In this document: piece by piece, positions 25,934 through 35,465 of the stretch | Layout of the letters: the number at the start of each line of letters is the position of its first letter | How positions within the stretch are numbered: position 1 is the stretch's first letter | NCBI RefSeq assembly: GCF_002564025.1 | Contig: NZ_PDJH01000001.1 | Location: 1,054,001-1,118,000, forward strand | Direction: 5' to 3' | Origin: Flavimobilis soli | Lineage (GTDB): Bacteria; Actinomycetota; Actinomycetes; Actinomycetales; Cellulomonadaceae | Length of the DNA stretch: 64,000 bases | Translations under genes and position numbers: made by a program | Notes under the pieces: model-generated | What the model was told of the DNA's origin: nothing | What the model saw: the letters and a program-made list of their open reading frames with translations, nothing else | Database searches by the model: none

Positions 25934-27684
25934 GCGCGAAGACGCTCCCCGTCGCCGACAGCGCGACCGTGCGCCGGCGGACGGTCGCGCTCCTGCGCGA
26001 GCACTCCCGCACGCTCGCGGGCGTCACCGTGCTGCACACCCTCGCGGCCCTCGCCGGGCTCGTCGGCCCGTTCCTCGTCGGCCGTCTCGTCGACGACCTG
26101 ACCCGTGGCACGACGCTCGAGCACGTCGACCGGACGGCCCTCGTGCTCGTCGGGGCCGTCGTCGCGCAGGCAGTCCTCGTGCGGTTCGCGCAGCGCAACG
26201 CCCGCGTGTACGGCGAGACGCTCTTCGCGGAGCTGCGCGAGGACTTCGTCGACACCGTCACCGGGCTGCCGCTGTCGACCGTCGAGAGCGCCGGCACGGG
26301 CGACCTCGTCGGGCGCACGACGAACGACGTCGACCGCATCCAGTACGCCGCGCGCTTCGGCGTGCCGCGCGTGCTCGTCGCGGTCGTCACGATCGTCTTC
26401 ACGCTCGCTGCGTCGTTCGTCCTCGCGCCGCAGGTCGCCGTCATCATGCTCGCGCCCGTGCCGCTCCTCGTGCCGGTCGTGCGGTGGTACCTCAAGCGGG
26501 CGACGCCCGGCTACCAGCGCGAGTCCGCCGCGTACGCGCGGCTCAACGGCACGATCACCGAGACGGTCGAGGGCGCGCGCACCGTCGACGCGCTCGACCT
26601 GGGCGCGACGCGTCGCGCCCGCGTGCGCGGCGACCTGCGCGAGGCCTTCGCGGCCGAGCGGTTCACGCTCTACCTGCGCACGGTGCTCATGCCCGGCATG
26701 GACTCCGCGTTCATGCTCGCGCCGGTCCTCACGCTCGTGTGGGGTGCGTTCCTCGTGTCGCAGGGGTGGGCGACGATCGGCGCGGTCACGGCGATCGTCC
26801 TGTACGGGCGGCAGATGATCGGGCCCGTCTGGGAGCTCGTGTTCTGGCTCGACGAGATGCAGGTCGCTGCGACGTCGCTCGCACGGATCTTCGGCGTCGA
26901 CCTCGTCGACGACGACCGCGAGGCGTCGGGCGAGGAGCCGACGTCGGAGGACGTCCGGGCGCGCGGCGTGCGGTACGCGTACCGCGAGGGTCACGACGTG
27001 CTGCACGGGATCGACCTCGACCTCGCCCCGGGCGAGCGGCTCGCCGTCGTCGGACCGTCGGGGGCGGGCAAGTCGACGCTCGGCCGCATGCTCGCGGGCA
27101 TCCACCCGCCCACGGGCGGGTCGGTCACGGTCGGCGAGGTGCCGCTCGTCGAGCTGCCGCTCGAGGACCTGCGCGGGCACGTCGCGCTCGTGACGCAGGA
27201 GCACCACGTGTTCGTCGGGACGGTCGCCCACAACCTGCGGCTCGCGGACGCCGACGCGTCCGAGGAGGACCTGCTCGCGGCGCTCGACGCCGTCGCCGCC
27301 CGCACCTGGGTCGAGGAGCTGCCCGACGGCCTCGCAACGGCGGTCGGCTCGGGCGGTCACCCGCTCACGCCCGCGCAGGCGCAGCAGGTCGCGCTCGCGC
27401 GTCTCGTGCTGCTCGACCCGCACACCCTCGTCCTCGACGAGGCGACGTCGCTCCTCGACCCGCGCGCCGCGCGGGACCTCGAGCGGTCGCTCAACGCGGT
27501 GCTCGAGGGGCGCACCGTCGTCGCGATCGCCCACCGCCTGCACACCGCGCACGACGCCGACCGCGTCGCCGTGGTCGACGGTGGGCGCATCACGGAGATC
27601 GGTCCGCACCCGGAGCTCGTCGCCGCGGAGGGTGACTACGCGAGGCTGTGGCACTCCTGGCAGTCGGACACGCAGGGTCCGTGA
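25930..27684 (+). CDS. ABC exporter half-transporter, catalytic partner
   Basis: A 584-aa TMD-NBD protein. Six helices are followed by an ABC domain with a good Walker A (VVGPSGAGKSTLGRML), Walker B (TLVLDEATSLLD) and switch His (IAHRLH), but a degenerate signature (LTPAQAQQVALARL instead of LSGGQ). Together with the upstream half it forms one complete and one dead ATP site, as in TM287/288-type heterodimeric exporters. Start ATG overlaps the upstream stop. The substrate is unknown; multidrug or lipid export is usual for the family. Confidence 0.92.
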   Translation: MSAKTLPVADSATVRRRTVALLREHSRTLAGVTVLHTLAALAGLVGPFLVGRLVDDLTRGTTLEHVDRTALVLVGAVVAQAVLVRFAQRNARVYGETLFAELREDFVDTVTGLPLSTVESAGTGDLVGRTTNDVDRIQYAARFGVPRVLVAVVTIVFTLAASFVLAPQVAVIMLAPVPLLVPVVRWYLKRATPGYQRESAAYARLNGTITETVEGARTVDALDLGATRRARVRGDLREAFAAERFTLYLRTVLMPGMDSAFMLAPVLTLVWGAFLVSQGWATIGAVTAIVLYGRQMIGPVWELVFWLDEMQVAATSLARIFGVDLVDDDREASGEEPTSEDVRARGVRYAYREGHDVLHGIDLDLAPGERLAVVGPSGAGKSTLGRMLAGIHPPTGGSVTVGEVPLVELPLEDLRGHVALVTQEHHVFVGTVAHNLRLADADASEEDLLAALDAVAARTWVEELPDGLATAVGSGGHPLTPAQAQQVALARLVLLDPHTLVLDEATSLLDPRAARDLERSLNAVLEGRTVVAIAHRLHTAHDADRVAVVDGGRITEIGPHPELVAAEGDYARLWHSWQSDTQGP

Positions 27685-27691
27685 CGCCAGC

Positions 27692-27731
27692 ACGGGCGGG
27701 CCTGGCGCTGCAGAGCGTCAGGCCCGCCCGT
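27692..27731. terminator. Bidirectional hairpin between the ABC exporter and SURF1
   Basis: ACGGGCGGGCCTG and its complement form a perfect 13-bp stem. It starts 8 bases after the ABC gene stop and overlaps the end of the SURF1 gene, so it can end both transcripts. Confidence 0.8.
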
Positions 27732-28647
27732 CGCGCGGCTGGAGGTCGTCCCAGCCGGTGAACGCGTCGTCGTCACGCTCTGCGCGGGCCTCGTCGCGCA
27801 CGGCCTGCAGCCACAGGCCGACCGCGAACAGGCCGAAGATCCACCACTGCATCGCGTAGAAGAGGTTCTGCAGGTTGAGCCCGCCGTCGGAACCCTCGAG
27901 GCGCGGACGCTCGAGGAGCGCGAGGCTCGCCGCTCCCGGGTCCGCAGGGTCGCTCGACGCCTGGACGAGGTAGCCCGAGTAGACCGGGCCGCCCCAGACG
28001 TTCGCGAGGTGGCCCGAGCTGATCGAGTCGGTGATCCCCTCGCCGACCATGCCCTCCCCGACCGACTCGGACGTCTGCAGGTAGCCCGTGACGGTCACGG
28101 TGCCCGGCGCCGCGTCGACCGCGTCCTCGGGGGACGCGACCCAGCCGCGCACGACCGGGATGACGGGCGCGCCCGAGAGGTCCGCCCACGTCGCCCCGCC
28201 CGTGCCGTCGTCCGACACCCGCAGGGGCGACAGCACGAGGTAGCCCGTCCGCCCGGCGTGCGCACGGCCCTCGACGAGGAGCTGGCCGTCCTCGAACGTG
28301 CCCGTCACGCTCACGGTCTTGCCGACGAGCTGGCCGCTCATCGAGACCTGCGGCGCCAGGACCTGACCGATCGGCACCGGCCCCGCGGCGGCGAGCTCGT
28401 CGATGCGGTGCTGCTCCGCCTGCGCACCGCGCTCCTGCGCGCGATCGAGCTGCCAGCGACCGAGAGCGCCGCAGCCGAGGGCCGCGGCGAGCACGACGAC
28501 GAGCACGACGAGCATGCGGGGCTGCAGCGCTGCCCGGACCAGGTCGGCCGCCGAGGCCCTCACCGGGGCCGTCGTGACCGACGTCTCACCACCGTCCTCC
28601 GCGGGCCCCTGGGTCGCGTGTTCTCCGCAGGATTCCGCGCTGCTCAT
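27718..28647 (-). CDS. SURF1 family protein
   Basis: SURF1 proteins assist cytochrome c oxidase assembly, likely haem a delivery. The 309-aa protein has a TM helix near the N-terminus ([27 protein letters not shown]), a large extracytoplasmic domain containing the conserved VPVIRGWV-like segment ([14 protein letters not shown]), and the C-terminal family signature [26 protein letters not shown]. The N- and C-terminal tails are disordered. It is monocistronic, divergent from xfp. Confidence 0.92.
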   Translation of the reverse strand: MSSAESCGEHATQGPAEDGGETSVTTAPVRASAADLVRAALQPRMLVVLVVVLAAALGCGALGRWQLDRAQERGAQAEQHRIDELAAAGPVPIGQVLAPQVSMSGQLVGKTVSVTGTFEDGQLLVEGRAHAGRTGYLVLSPLRVSDDGTGGATWADLSGAPVIPVVRGWVASPEDAVDAAPGTVTVTGYLQTSESVGEGMVGEGITDSISSGHLANVWGGPVYSGYLVQASSDPADPGAASLALLERPRLEGSDGGLNLQNLFYAMQWWIFGLFAVGLWLQAVRDEARAERDDDAFTGWDDLQPRDGRA

Positions 28648-28794
28648 GCCTTCACGGTACCGGATGACCTAAGTCCCGATCTGGACGCCTGGGACTTCTG
28701 GGAACCCGTGCAGATCTGGCACCGCTGTCACAATCAGGGAGGATTGAGAAATCCAGGAGTCCGCGATGTTGTGCACCCAGCCCGGAGGCAGCAG

Positions 28795-31314
28795 ATGAGC
28801 GTTCCCGTAGGTTCCGACGACACGACCACGACAGCGACCTCGACCGCCGAACCGCAGCGCTGGCGCCGCGGCTCCGGCGCCCCGGTCGCCCCCGAGACCC
28901 TCGCACGCATCGACGCGTGGTGGCGGGCCGCCAACTACCTCTCTGTCGGGCAGATCTACCTGCTCGCCAACCCCCTGCTGCGCACGCCGCTCTCTCGCGA
29001 CGACGTCAAGCCGCGCCTGCTCGGCCACTGGGGCACGACACCGGGCCTGAACTTCCTGTACGCCCACCTCAACCGGGTCATCCAGGAGCGCGCCCTCTCG
29101 ACGATGTACATCACGGGCCCTGGCCACGGTGGTCCCGGCCTCGTCGCGAACACCTACCTCGAGGGCACGTACACCGAGACGTACCCCGACATCACGCAGG
29201 ACGACGAAGGCCTGCGCCGCCTCGTGCGGCAGTTCTCGTTCCCCGGCGGCATCCCCTCGCACGTCGCACCCGAGACCCCCGGCTCGATCCACGAGGGCGG
29301 CGAGCTCGGCTACGCCCTCTCGCACGCGTACGGCGCAGCGTTCGACAACCCCGACCTGCTCGTCGCCGCCGTCGTCGGCGACGGCGAGGCGGAGACCGGC
29401 CCGCTCGCGACGAGCTGGCACTCCAACAAGTTCGTCAACCCGGCGAAGGACGGCGTCGTCCTGCCGATCCTCCACCTCAACGGGTACAAGATCGCCAACC
29501 CGACCGTCCTCGCGCGCATCAGCGAGGACGAGCTGCGCTCCCTCATGGTCGGCCACGGCCACGAGCCGTTCTTCTTCACCGGCGGCTTCGACGACGAGTC
29601 GCCCGAGTCGCTGCACGGCCGCTTCGCCGCGATCCTCGACGAGGTGCTCGACAAGATCGCCGACATCAAGGCGCGCGCCGCCGAGGGCGACGAGTCACGG
29701 CCGCGCTGGCCGATGATCGTCCTGCGCACCCCCAAGGGCTGGACGTGCCCGCCCGAGATCGACGGCAAGCGCACCGAGGACTCGTGGCGCGCCCACCAGG
29801 TGCCGCTCGCGAGCGCCCGCGACACCCCCGAGCACCTCGAGGTCCTCGAGCAGTGGCTGCGCTCCTACCGCGCCGACGAGCTGTTCGACGAGACGGGCCG
29901 CCTGCGCCCCGAGGTTGCCGCGCTCGCCCCCGAGGGCGAGCTGCGCATGAGCGCCAACCCGCACACGAACGGCGGGCTGCTCATGAAGGACCTGCGCCTG
30001 CCGGACTTCCGCGACTTCGCGGTCGAGGTCTCCGAGCCGGGCGACTCGCTCAGCGAGGCGACCCGCGTCCTCGGCGAGTACCTGACCGAGGTCGTGCGGC
30101 TCAACCCCGACAACTTCCGGATCTTCGGGCCTGACGAGACGGCGTCGAACCGCCTGCAGGCCGTCTACGACGCGACGTCGAAGGTGTGGAACGCCGACTA
30201 CCTGCCCTCCGACGTGGGCGAGCACCTCGCGCGCGCGGGCCGCGTCGTCGAGATGCTCTCGGAGCACCAGTGCCAGGGCTGGCTCGAGGGTTACCTGCTG
30301 ACCGGCCGCCACGGCATGTTCAGCTGCTACGAGGCGTTCATCCACATCATCGACTCGATGTTCAACCAGCACGCCAAGTGGCTCAAGGTCACCCGTGAGA
30401 TCCCGTGGCGCCGCCCCATCCCGAGCCTGAACTACCTGCTGTCGAGCCACGTGTGGCGCCAGGACCACAACGGGTTCTCGCACCAGGACCCGGGCTTCAT
30501 CGACCACGTCGTCAACAAGAAGGCCGAGGTCGTCCGCGTCTACCTGCCGTTCGACGCGAACACCCTCCTGTCGACGTACGACCACTGCCTGCGCTCGCGC
30601 GACTACGTCAACGTCGTCGTCGCGGGCAAGCAGCCCGCACCGAACCTCCTGTCGATGGAGGACGCCGTCGCCCACACGACGCGCGGCATCGGCATCTTCG
30701 ACTGGGCGGGCACCGAGGTGCCTGGCACGGACCCCGACGTCGTCCTCGCGTGCGCCGGCGACGTGCCGACGCTCGAGGTGCTCGCCGCCGCGGACCTGCT
30801 GCGCCAGCACATCCCCGACCTCAAGGTGCGCGTCGTCAACGTCGTCGACCTCATGCGGCTGCAGGACGCGACCGAGCACCCCCACGGCCTGACCGACCGC
30901 GACTTCGACAACCTGTTCACCACGGACAAGCCCGTCGTCTTCGCGTACCACGGGTACCCGTGGCTCATCCACCGCCTGACCTACCGCCGTACCGGCCACG
31001 CCAACATCCACGTGCGCGGGTACAAGGAGGAGGGCACCACCACGACGCCGTTCGACATGGTCATGCTCAACGACCTCGACCGGTTCCACCTCGTGATCGA
31101 CGTGATCGATCGGGTGCCCGGCCTGGGCTCGAAGTACGCGAGCCTTCGCCAGCACATGCAGGACGAGCGCCTCAGGGCGCGCGAGTACACGCGGAACCAC
31201 GGGGAGGACCTCCCCGAGATCCGTGACTGGGTATGGCCCGACGCCGGCAACACCGGCGCGGGCACCGGCGGTCCGCAGCAGGCGACCGTCGCTACTGGAG
31301 GCGATAACGAGTGA
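28795..31314 (+). CDS. xfp: Phosphoketolase (xylulose-5-P/fructose-6-P)
   Basis: A TPP-dependent enzyme splitting xylulose-5-P or fructose-6-P into acetyl phosphate plus glyceraldehyde-3-P or erythrose-4-P. The 839-aa length fits the family. Motifs: [33 protein letters not shown] in shorter pieces, the TPP loop [19 protein letters not shown] and [21 protein letters not shown] 28795 follows GGAGG at ideal spacing. First gene of xfp-pta-ackA, with GTGA overlap to pta, so its acetyl phosphate feeds straight into Pta and AckA. Confidence 0.97.
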   Translation: MSVPVGSDDTTTTATSTAEPQRWRRGSGAPVAPETLARIDAWWRAANYLSVGQIYLLANPLLRTPLSRDDVKPRLLGHWGTTPGLNFLYAHLNRVIQERALSTMYITGPGHGGPGLVANTYLEGTYTETYPDITQDDEGLRRLVRQFSFPGGIPSHVAPETPGSIHEGGELGYALSHAYGAAFDNPDLLVAAVVGDGEAETGPLATSWHSNKFVNPAKDGVVLPILHLNGYKIANPTVLARISEDELRSLMVGHGHEPFFFTGGFDDESPESLHGRFAAILDEVLDKIADIKARAAEGDESRPRWPMIVLRTPKGWTCPPEIDGKRTEDSWRAHQVPLASARDTPEHLEVLEQWLRSYRADELFDETGRLRPEVAALAPEGELRMSANPHTNGGLLMKDLRLPDFRDFAVEVSEPGDSLSEATRVLGEYLTEVVRLNPDNFRIFGPDETASNRLQAVYDATSKVWNADYLPSDVGEHLARAGRVVEMLSEHQCQGWLEGYLLTGRHGMFSCYEAFIHIIDSMFNQHAKWLKVTREIPWRRPIPSLNYLLSSHVWRQDHNGFSHQDPGFIDHVVNKKAEVVRVYLPFDANTLLSTYDHCLRSRDYVNVVVAGKQPAPNLLSMEDAVAHTTRGIGIFDWAGTEVPGTDPDVVLACAGDVPTLEVLAAADLLRQHIPDLKVRVVNVVDLMRLQDATEHPHGLTDRDFDNLFTTDKPVVFAYHGYPWLIHRLTYRRTGHANIHVRGYKEEGTTTTPFDMVMLNDLDRFHLVIDVIDRVPGLGSKYASLRQHMQDERLRAREYTRNHGEDLPEIRDWVWPDAGNTGAGTGGPQQATVATGGDNE

Positions 31315-33395
31315 CTACGACGGGTCGGAACATCTACATCACCTCGGCGGAGGGCGAGACCGGCAAGTCGACGGTCGCGCTCGGCATCGTCGACCTGCTG
31401 ACGCGGCGCGTCCAGAGGGTCGGCGTGTTCCGGCCCGTCGCCCGGTCCACCCAGGAGCGTGACCACGTCCTCGAGCTGCTGCTCGCGCACGACGGCGTCG
31501 ACCTCGACTACGAGCAGTGCGTCGGCGTCACGTACGACGACGTGCACGCCGACCCCGAGGCGGCGCTGTCGACGATCGTCACGCGCTACCACCAGGTCGA
31601 GGCGCGCGCCGACGTCGTCGTCATCGTCGGCACCGACTACACGGACGTCGCCGGGCCGACCGAGCTCGGTTACAACGCCCGCATCGCGGCGAACCTCGGC
31701 GCGCCCGTCCTGCTCGTCGCCAACGGCAACAAGCGCACGCCCGAGTCGGTGCGCCAGAGCGTCGACGTCGCGATCGCGGAGCTCACGAGCCACCACGCGC
31801 ACGTCGTCGGCGTCCTCGCGAACCGCTGCAACCCGGCGCAGGTCGCTGCCGTTCGCGGTCAGCTCGCGACGCCCGAGCGTCCCGCGTGGGCGATGCCCGA
31901 GGACCCGTACCTCACGGCCCCGACCGTGCGTCAGCTCACCGACGCCGTGGACGGCACTCTCATCGCGGGCGACGAGGCGCTCATGGGCCGCGAGGTCCTC
32001 GACGTCCTCGTCGGCGCCATGTCGATCGAGCACCTGCTCGACCGGATCACCGACGGCTCCGTCGTCATCACGCCGGGCGACCGCTCCGACATCCTGCTCG
32101 GCCTGCTCACCGCGCACGCAGCCAACGGCTTCCCGAGCCTCGCTGGCGTCATCCTCAACGGCGGGTTCACGCCGCCGCCCGTCGTCACGCGCCTCGTCGA
32201 GGGCCTCGACGCTCGCCTGCCGATCATCACGACCGACCAGGGGACGTTCCGCTCCGCGTCGATCGCGTCGCAGACGCGCGGCCTCGTGACCGCTGGCTCG
32301 CAGCGCAAGATCGACACCGCCCTCGCGCTGTTCGAGCAGCACGTGGACGGCGACGAGCTGCTCGACATGCTCGCGGTCGCGCGCACCGAGGTCGTCACGC
32401 CGCTCATGTTCGAGTACGACCTGCTCAGCCGCGCCCGCGCGGACCGCAAGCACATCGTCCTGCCCGAGGGCACCGACGACCGCATCCTGCGCGCCGCGTC
32501 CACGCTGCTGCAGCGTCAGGTCGCGGACCTGACGATCCTCGGCGACGAGCGCGACATCCTCGCGCGCGCCGCGGGCCTCGGCCTCGACCTGTCGGGCGCC
32601 CAGATCCTCGACCCCTCCGAGGGCGAGCTCTTCGAGCGCTTCGCCGAGGAGTACACGAAGCTGCGCGCCCACAAGGGCATGACGGTCGAGCGTGCCCGCG
32701 AGATCGTCCGCTCCGTGTCCTACTTCGGCACGATGATGGTCCAGCTCGGCCTCGCCGACGGCATGGTCTCGGGCGCTGCCCACACGACCGCGCACACGAT
32801 CAAGCCGTCGTTCGAGATCATCAAGACCGTGCCCGACGTCTCCGTCGTGTCGTCCGTCTTCCTCATGTGCCTCGAGGACCGCGTCCTGGTCTACGGCGAC
32901 TGCGCCGTCAACCCGGACCCGACCGCCGAGCAGCTCGCGGACATCGCGATCTCCTCGGCCGCGACCGCCCAGCAGTTCGGCGTCGAGCCCCGCATCGCGA
33001 TGCTCTCCTACTCGACCGGTGAGTCCGGCTCGGGAGCCGACGTCGACAAGGTCCGCACCGCGACCGCGATCGTCCGCGAGCGCCGTCCTGACCTGTCGGT
33101 CGAGGGCCCGATCCAGTACGACGCCGCGGTCGACGCCTCGGTGGCGAAGACGAAGCTGCCCGACTCGGCGGTCGCCGGCCGGGCCAACGTCTTCATCTTC
33201 CCGGACCTCAACACCGGCAACAACACGTACAAGGCCGTGCAGCGCTCGGCCGGCGCGATCGCCGTCGGCCCCGTCCTGCAGGGCCTGCGCAAGCCCGTCA
33301 ACGACCTCTCTCGCGGTGCCCTCGTCCAGGACATCGTCAACACCGTGGCCATCACGGCGATCCAGGCCCAGGGCCAGTCGCCCGCCGGCGCCTGA
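31311..33395 (+). CDS. pta: Phosphate acetyltransferase
   Basis: Interconverts acetyl phosphate and acetyl-CoA. The 694-aa long form has an N-terminal P-loop-like (BioD/CobQ-type) domain beginning [20 protein letters not shown], a DRTGG-type middle, and a C-terminal PTA_PTB catalytic domain with [25 protein letters not shown] and [14 protein letters not shown]. It starts at GTG 31311, overlapping the xfp stop, and is followed by ackA after 15 bp. Confidence 0.97.
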   Translation: MTTTGRNIYITSAEGETGKSTVALGIVDLLTRRVQRVGVFRPVARSTQERDHVLELLLAHDGVDLDYEQCVGVTYDDVHADPEAALSTIVTRYHQVEARADVVVIVGTDYTDVAGPTELGYNARIAANLGAPVLLVANGNKRTPESVRQSVDVAIAELTSHHAHVVGVLANRCNPAQVAAVRGQLATPERPAWAMPEDPYLTAPTVRQLTDAVDGTLIAGDEALMGREVLDVLVGAMSIEHLLDRITDGSVVITPGDRSDILLGLLTAHAANGFPSLAGVILNGGFTPPPVVTRLVEGLDARLPIITTDQGTFRSASIASQTRGLVTAGSQRKIDTALALFEQHVDGDELLDMLAVARTEVVTPLMFEYDLLSRARADRKHIVLPEGTDDRILRAASTLLQRQVADLTILGDERDILARAAGLGLDLSGAQILDPSEGELFERFAEEYTKLRAHKGMTVERAREIVRSVSYFGTMMVQLGLADGMVSGAAHTTAHTIKPSFEIIKTVPDVSVVSSVFLMCLEDRVLVYGDCAVNPDPTAEQLADIAISSAATAQQFGVEPRIAMLSYSTGESGSGADVDKVRTATAIVRERRPDLSVEGPIQYDAAVDASVAKTKLPDSAVAGRANVFIFPDLNTGNNTYKAVQRSAGAIAVGPVLQGLRKPVNDLSRGALVQDIVNTVAITAIQAQGQSPAGA

Positions 33396-33410
33396 CAACA
33401 AGGATCACTG

Positions 33411-34742
33411 ATGAACGCACCCTCCCCCGCAGGGGACAACCTGCTCGCCTCGTACAGCGCCAACGGCGCGCACGGGTCCGTCCTGGTCATCAACTCCGGC
33501 TCGTCGTCGGTCAAGTACCAGCTCGTCAACCCGGTCGGCGGCGAGGCGATCGCGTCGGGCCAGGTCGAGCGCATCGGCCAGAGCGACGGGATCGTCACGC
33601 ACAAGTTCGCCGGCAACAAGTCGAAGCAGGTCTTCGACGTGCCGGACCATGCCGCCGCGCTGCGCGTGATCATGGAGCTCTTCGAGACGCACGGCCCGGA
33701 CCTCGCCGAGGCCGACGTCGTCGCCGTCGGGCACCGGGTCGTCCAGGGCGGCTCGTACTTCTCGGGCCCCGCCGTGATCGACGACGACGTGCTCGAGCGG
33801 ATCCGCTCGCTCATCCCGCTCGCGCCGCTGCACAACCCGGGCCACGTCGCGGGCATCGAGGTCGCGCGCGACCTGCTGCCCGACGTCCCGCACGTCGCGA
33901 TCTTCGACACCGCGTTCTTCCAGACGCTGCCCGAGTCCGCGTACACGTACGCGATCGACAAGGAGGTCGCGGAGAAGCACGCGATCCGCCGCTACGGCTT
34001 CCACGGCACGAGCCACCAGTACGTGTCCGGCAAGGTCGCGCGCGTGCTCGGCCGCCGCCTCGAGGACCTCAACCAGATCGTCCTGCACCTCGGCAACGGC
34101 GCGTCCGTGTCCGCGGTCAAGGGCGGCGTCGCCGTCGAGACGTCGATGGGCCTGACCCCGCTCGAGGGTCTCGTCATGGGCACGCGCTCGGGCGACCTCG
34201 ACCCGGCGGTCGTGTTCCACCTCGCGCGCAACGCGAACATGTCGATCGACGAGATCGACGACCTGCTCAACAAGCGCTCGGGCGTCAAGGGCCTCTCCGG
34301 GGAGTCCGACTTCCGTGCGCTGCACGAGCTCATCGAGGCGGGCAACGAGGACGCGCGCCTCGCGCTCGACGTCTACATCCACCGCCTGAAGAAGTACATC
34401 GGCGCGTACCACGCGATCCTCGGCCGCGTCGACGTCATCACCTTCACGGCCGGTGTCGGTGAGAACGACGAGATCGTCCGTCGCCTCACGGTCCGCGGCC
34501 TCGAGAGCCTCGGCATCGCGATCGACGAGTCCCGCAACGACGAGCGCAGCCACGAGCCGCGCATCATCTCGCCGGACTGGACGTCGACGCTCGTCATGGT
34601 CGTGCCCACGAACGAGGAGCTCGCGATCGCGCGCCAGTGCATCGCGATCGTCGACGAGCTGAGCTCGCAGGCGCAGGCGCCCGCGCCCGCGGCCGCGGCC
34701 GCTCCGGCCGCCGAGACTGCCGAGGCCGTCCCGGCGGTCTAA
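33411..34742 (+). CDS. ackA: Acetate kinase
   Basis: Converts acetyl phosphate and ADP to acetate and ATP. The 443-aa protein has VLVINSGSSSVKYQL, AIRRYGFHGTSHQYV, HLGNGASVSAVKGG and FTAGVGENDEIVRR. The core is of normal length but about 20 residues are added at each end, including an Ala/Pro-rich tail (QAQAPAPAAAAAP). The start ATG has AAGGA upstream. Last gene of the phosphoketolase operon; a hairpin follows. Confidence 0.97.
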   Translation: MNAPSPAGDNLLASYSANGAHGSVLVINSGSSSVKYQLVNPVGGEAIASGQVERIGQSDGIVTHKFAGNKSKQVFDVPDHAAALRVIMELFETHGPDLAEADVVAVGHRVVQGGSYFSGPAVIDDDVLERIRSLIPLAPLHNPGHVAGIEVARDLLPDVPHVAIFDTAFFQTLPESAYTYAIDKEVAEKHAIRRYGFHGTSHQYVSGKVARVLGRRLEDLNQIVLHLGNGASVSAVKGGVAVETSMGLTPLEGLVMGTRSGDLDPAVVFHLARNANMSIDEIDDLLNKRSGVKGLSGESDFRALHELIEAGNEDARLALDVYIHRLKKYIGAYHAILGRVDVITFTAGVGENDEIVRRLTVRGLESLGIAIDESRNDERSHEPRIISPDWTSTLVMVVPTNEELAIARQCIAIVDELSSQAQAPAPAAAAAPAAETAEAVPAV

Positions 34743-34755
34743 CCCGTCCCCGCAC

Positions 34756-34789
34756 GACGCCCCCGTCCGGTCCTCCGGGCGGGGGCGTC
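34756..34789 (+). terminator. Hairpin after ackA
   Basis: GACGCCCCCGTCCGG pairs with CCGGGCGGGGGCGTC (one G-T pair) with a TCCT loop, 14 bases after the ackA stop. Confidence 0.8.
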
Positions 34790-34847
34790 GTCGTGCGGGG
34801 GCGTCGTCGTGCGGGGGGTCGTCGTGCGGGTGCGTCGCCGTGCGGGG
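34785..34847. repeat. Four tandem copies of a 15-16-bp repeat
   Basis: GCGTCGTCGTGCGGGG occurs twice exactly (34785-34800, 34801-34816), then as a 15-base and a 16-base variant to 34847. The first copy shares its first bases with the terminator arm of ackA, so the array may have grown from the terminator by slippage. Confidence 0.75.
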
Positions 34848-34944
34848 CAGGCGGGACACAGGGCAGCGCGGGCGGGTCGGCCGACGCCGCGGCGTCGTCC
34901 CAGCCCAGGCGGCGCCCAGAGCGCCGACCGCGCTCGGGCGAGAC

Positions 34945-35277
34945 CCGCTGGTTGCGGAGGGCGACCCGTCGGCGGTCCTCGGTCTCGAGGTGTACGCGCA
35001 CCGCCTCAAGAAGTACGTCGGTGCGTACCTCGCGGTGCTCGGTGGTGCTGACGTCATCACGTTCACGGCCGGGATCGGCGAGAACGACGACGTCGTGCGC
35101 TGGCAGGCGCTCGCCGGCCTCGAGGAGCTGGGCATCGAGCTGGACCCCGAGCTCAACGCTGGGCGGGTCAAGCAGCCGAAGGTCATCTCGACGCCGTCGT
35201 CGCGGGTCACGGTCCTCGTCGTCCCGACGAACGAGGAGCTGGCGATCGCGCGCCAGGCGGTCGAGCTCGCTGGCTGA
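34945..35277 (+). pseudogene. C-terminal remnant of a second acetate kinase
   Basis: About 110 codons match the last quarter of acetate kinase: LGLEVYAHRLKKYVGAYLAVLGGADVITFTAGIGEND, then LGIELDPELNAG and VPTNEELAIARQAVELA, ending in a stop. The N-terminal three quarters, with the acetyl- and nucleotide-binding residues, are missing; the preceding 100 bases have no homology. The fragment differs from the neighbouring intact ackA at roughly 40-45% of residues, so it is a diverged paralogue rather than a recent copy. Confidence 0.85.
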
Positions 35278-35302
35278 CGATCTCGCGGGCTGACGAGCGA
35301 GA

Positions 35303-35332
35303 GACGGCCGGGCCGGTCACGGCCCGGCCGTC
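35303..35332. terminator. Hairpin after the ackA remnant
   Basis: GACGGCCGGGCC and its complement form a perfect 12-bp stem with a GGTCAC loop, 26 bases after the remnant's stop. This suggests the lost gene once had its own transcript end. Confidence 0.75.
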
Positions 35333-35374
35333 CGCTCACGCAGGCTCCTCCGCCCGAGGTAGGGGTCTGCACGC

Positions 35375-35421
35375 GAGACAGGGGCCTGTACGTCACGACG
35401 TGACGTGCAGGCCCCTGTCTC
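35375..35421 (-). terminator. Long hairpin after ptsI
   Basis: GAGACAGGGGCCTG pairs with CAGGCCCCTGTCTC, and the intervening bases form a further ACGTCAC/GTGACGT stem. It lies 45 bases past the ptsI stop and is symmetric enough to work in both directions. Confidence 0.8.
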
Positions 35422-35465
35422 GTTGCTCGGGCGGGCGGCTCAATCCGGCAGCTCAGGCCGGCGGC

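Noticed and set aside
30981..33401. An 806-codon minus-strand frame opposite pta
   Set aside because: Shadow of pta; composition is Asp/Arg/Val runs with no domain.
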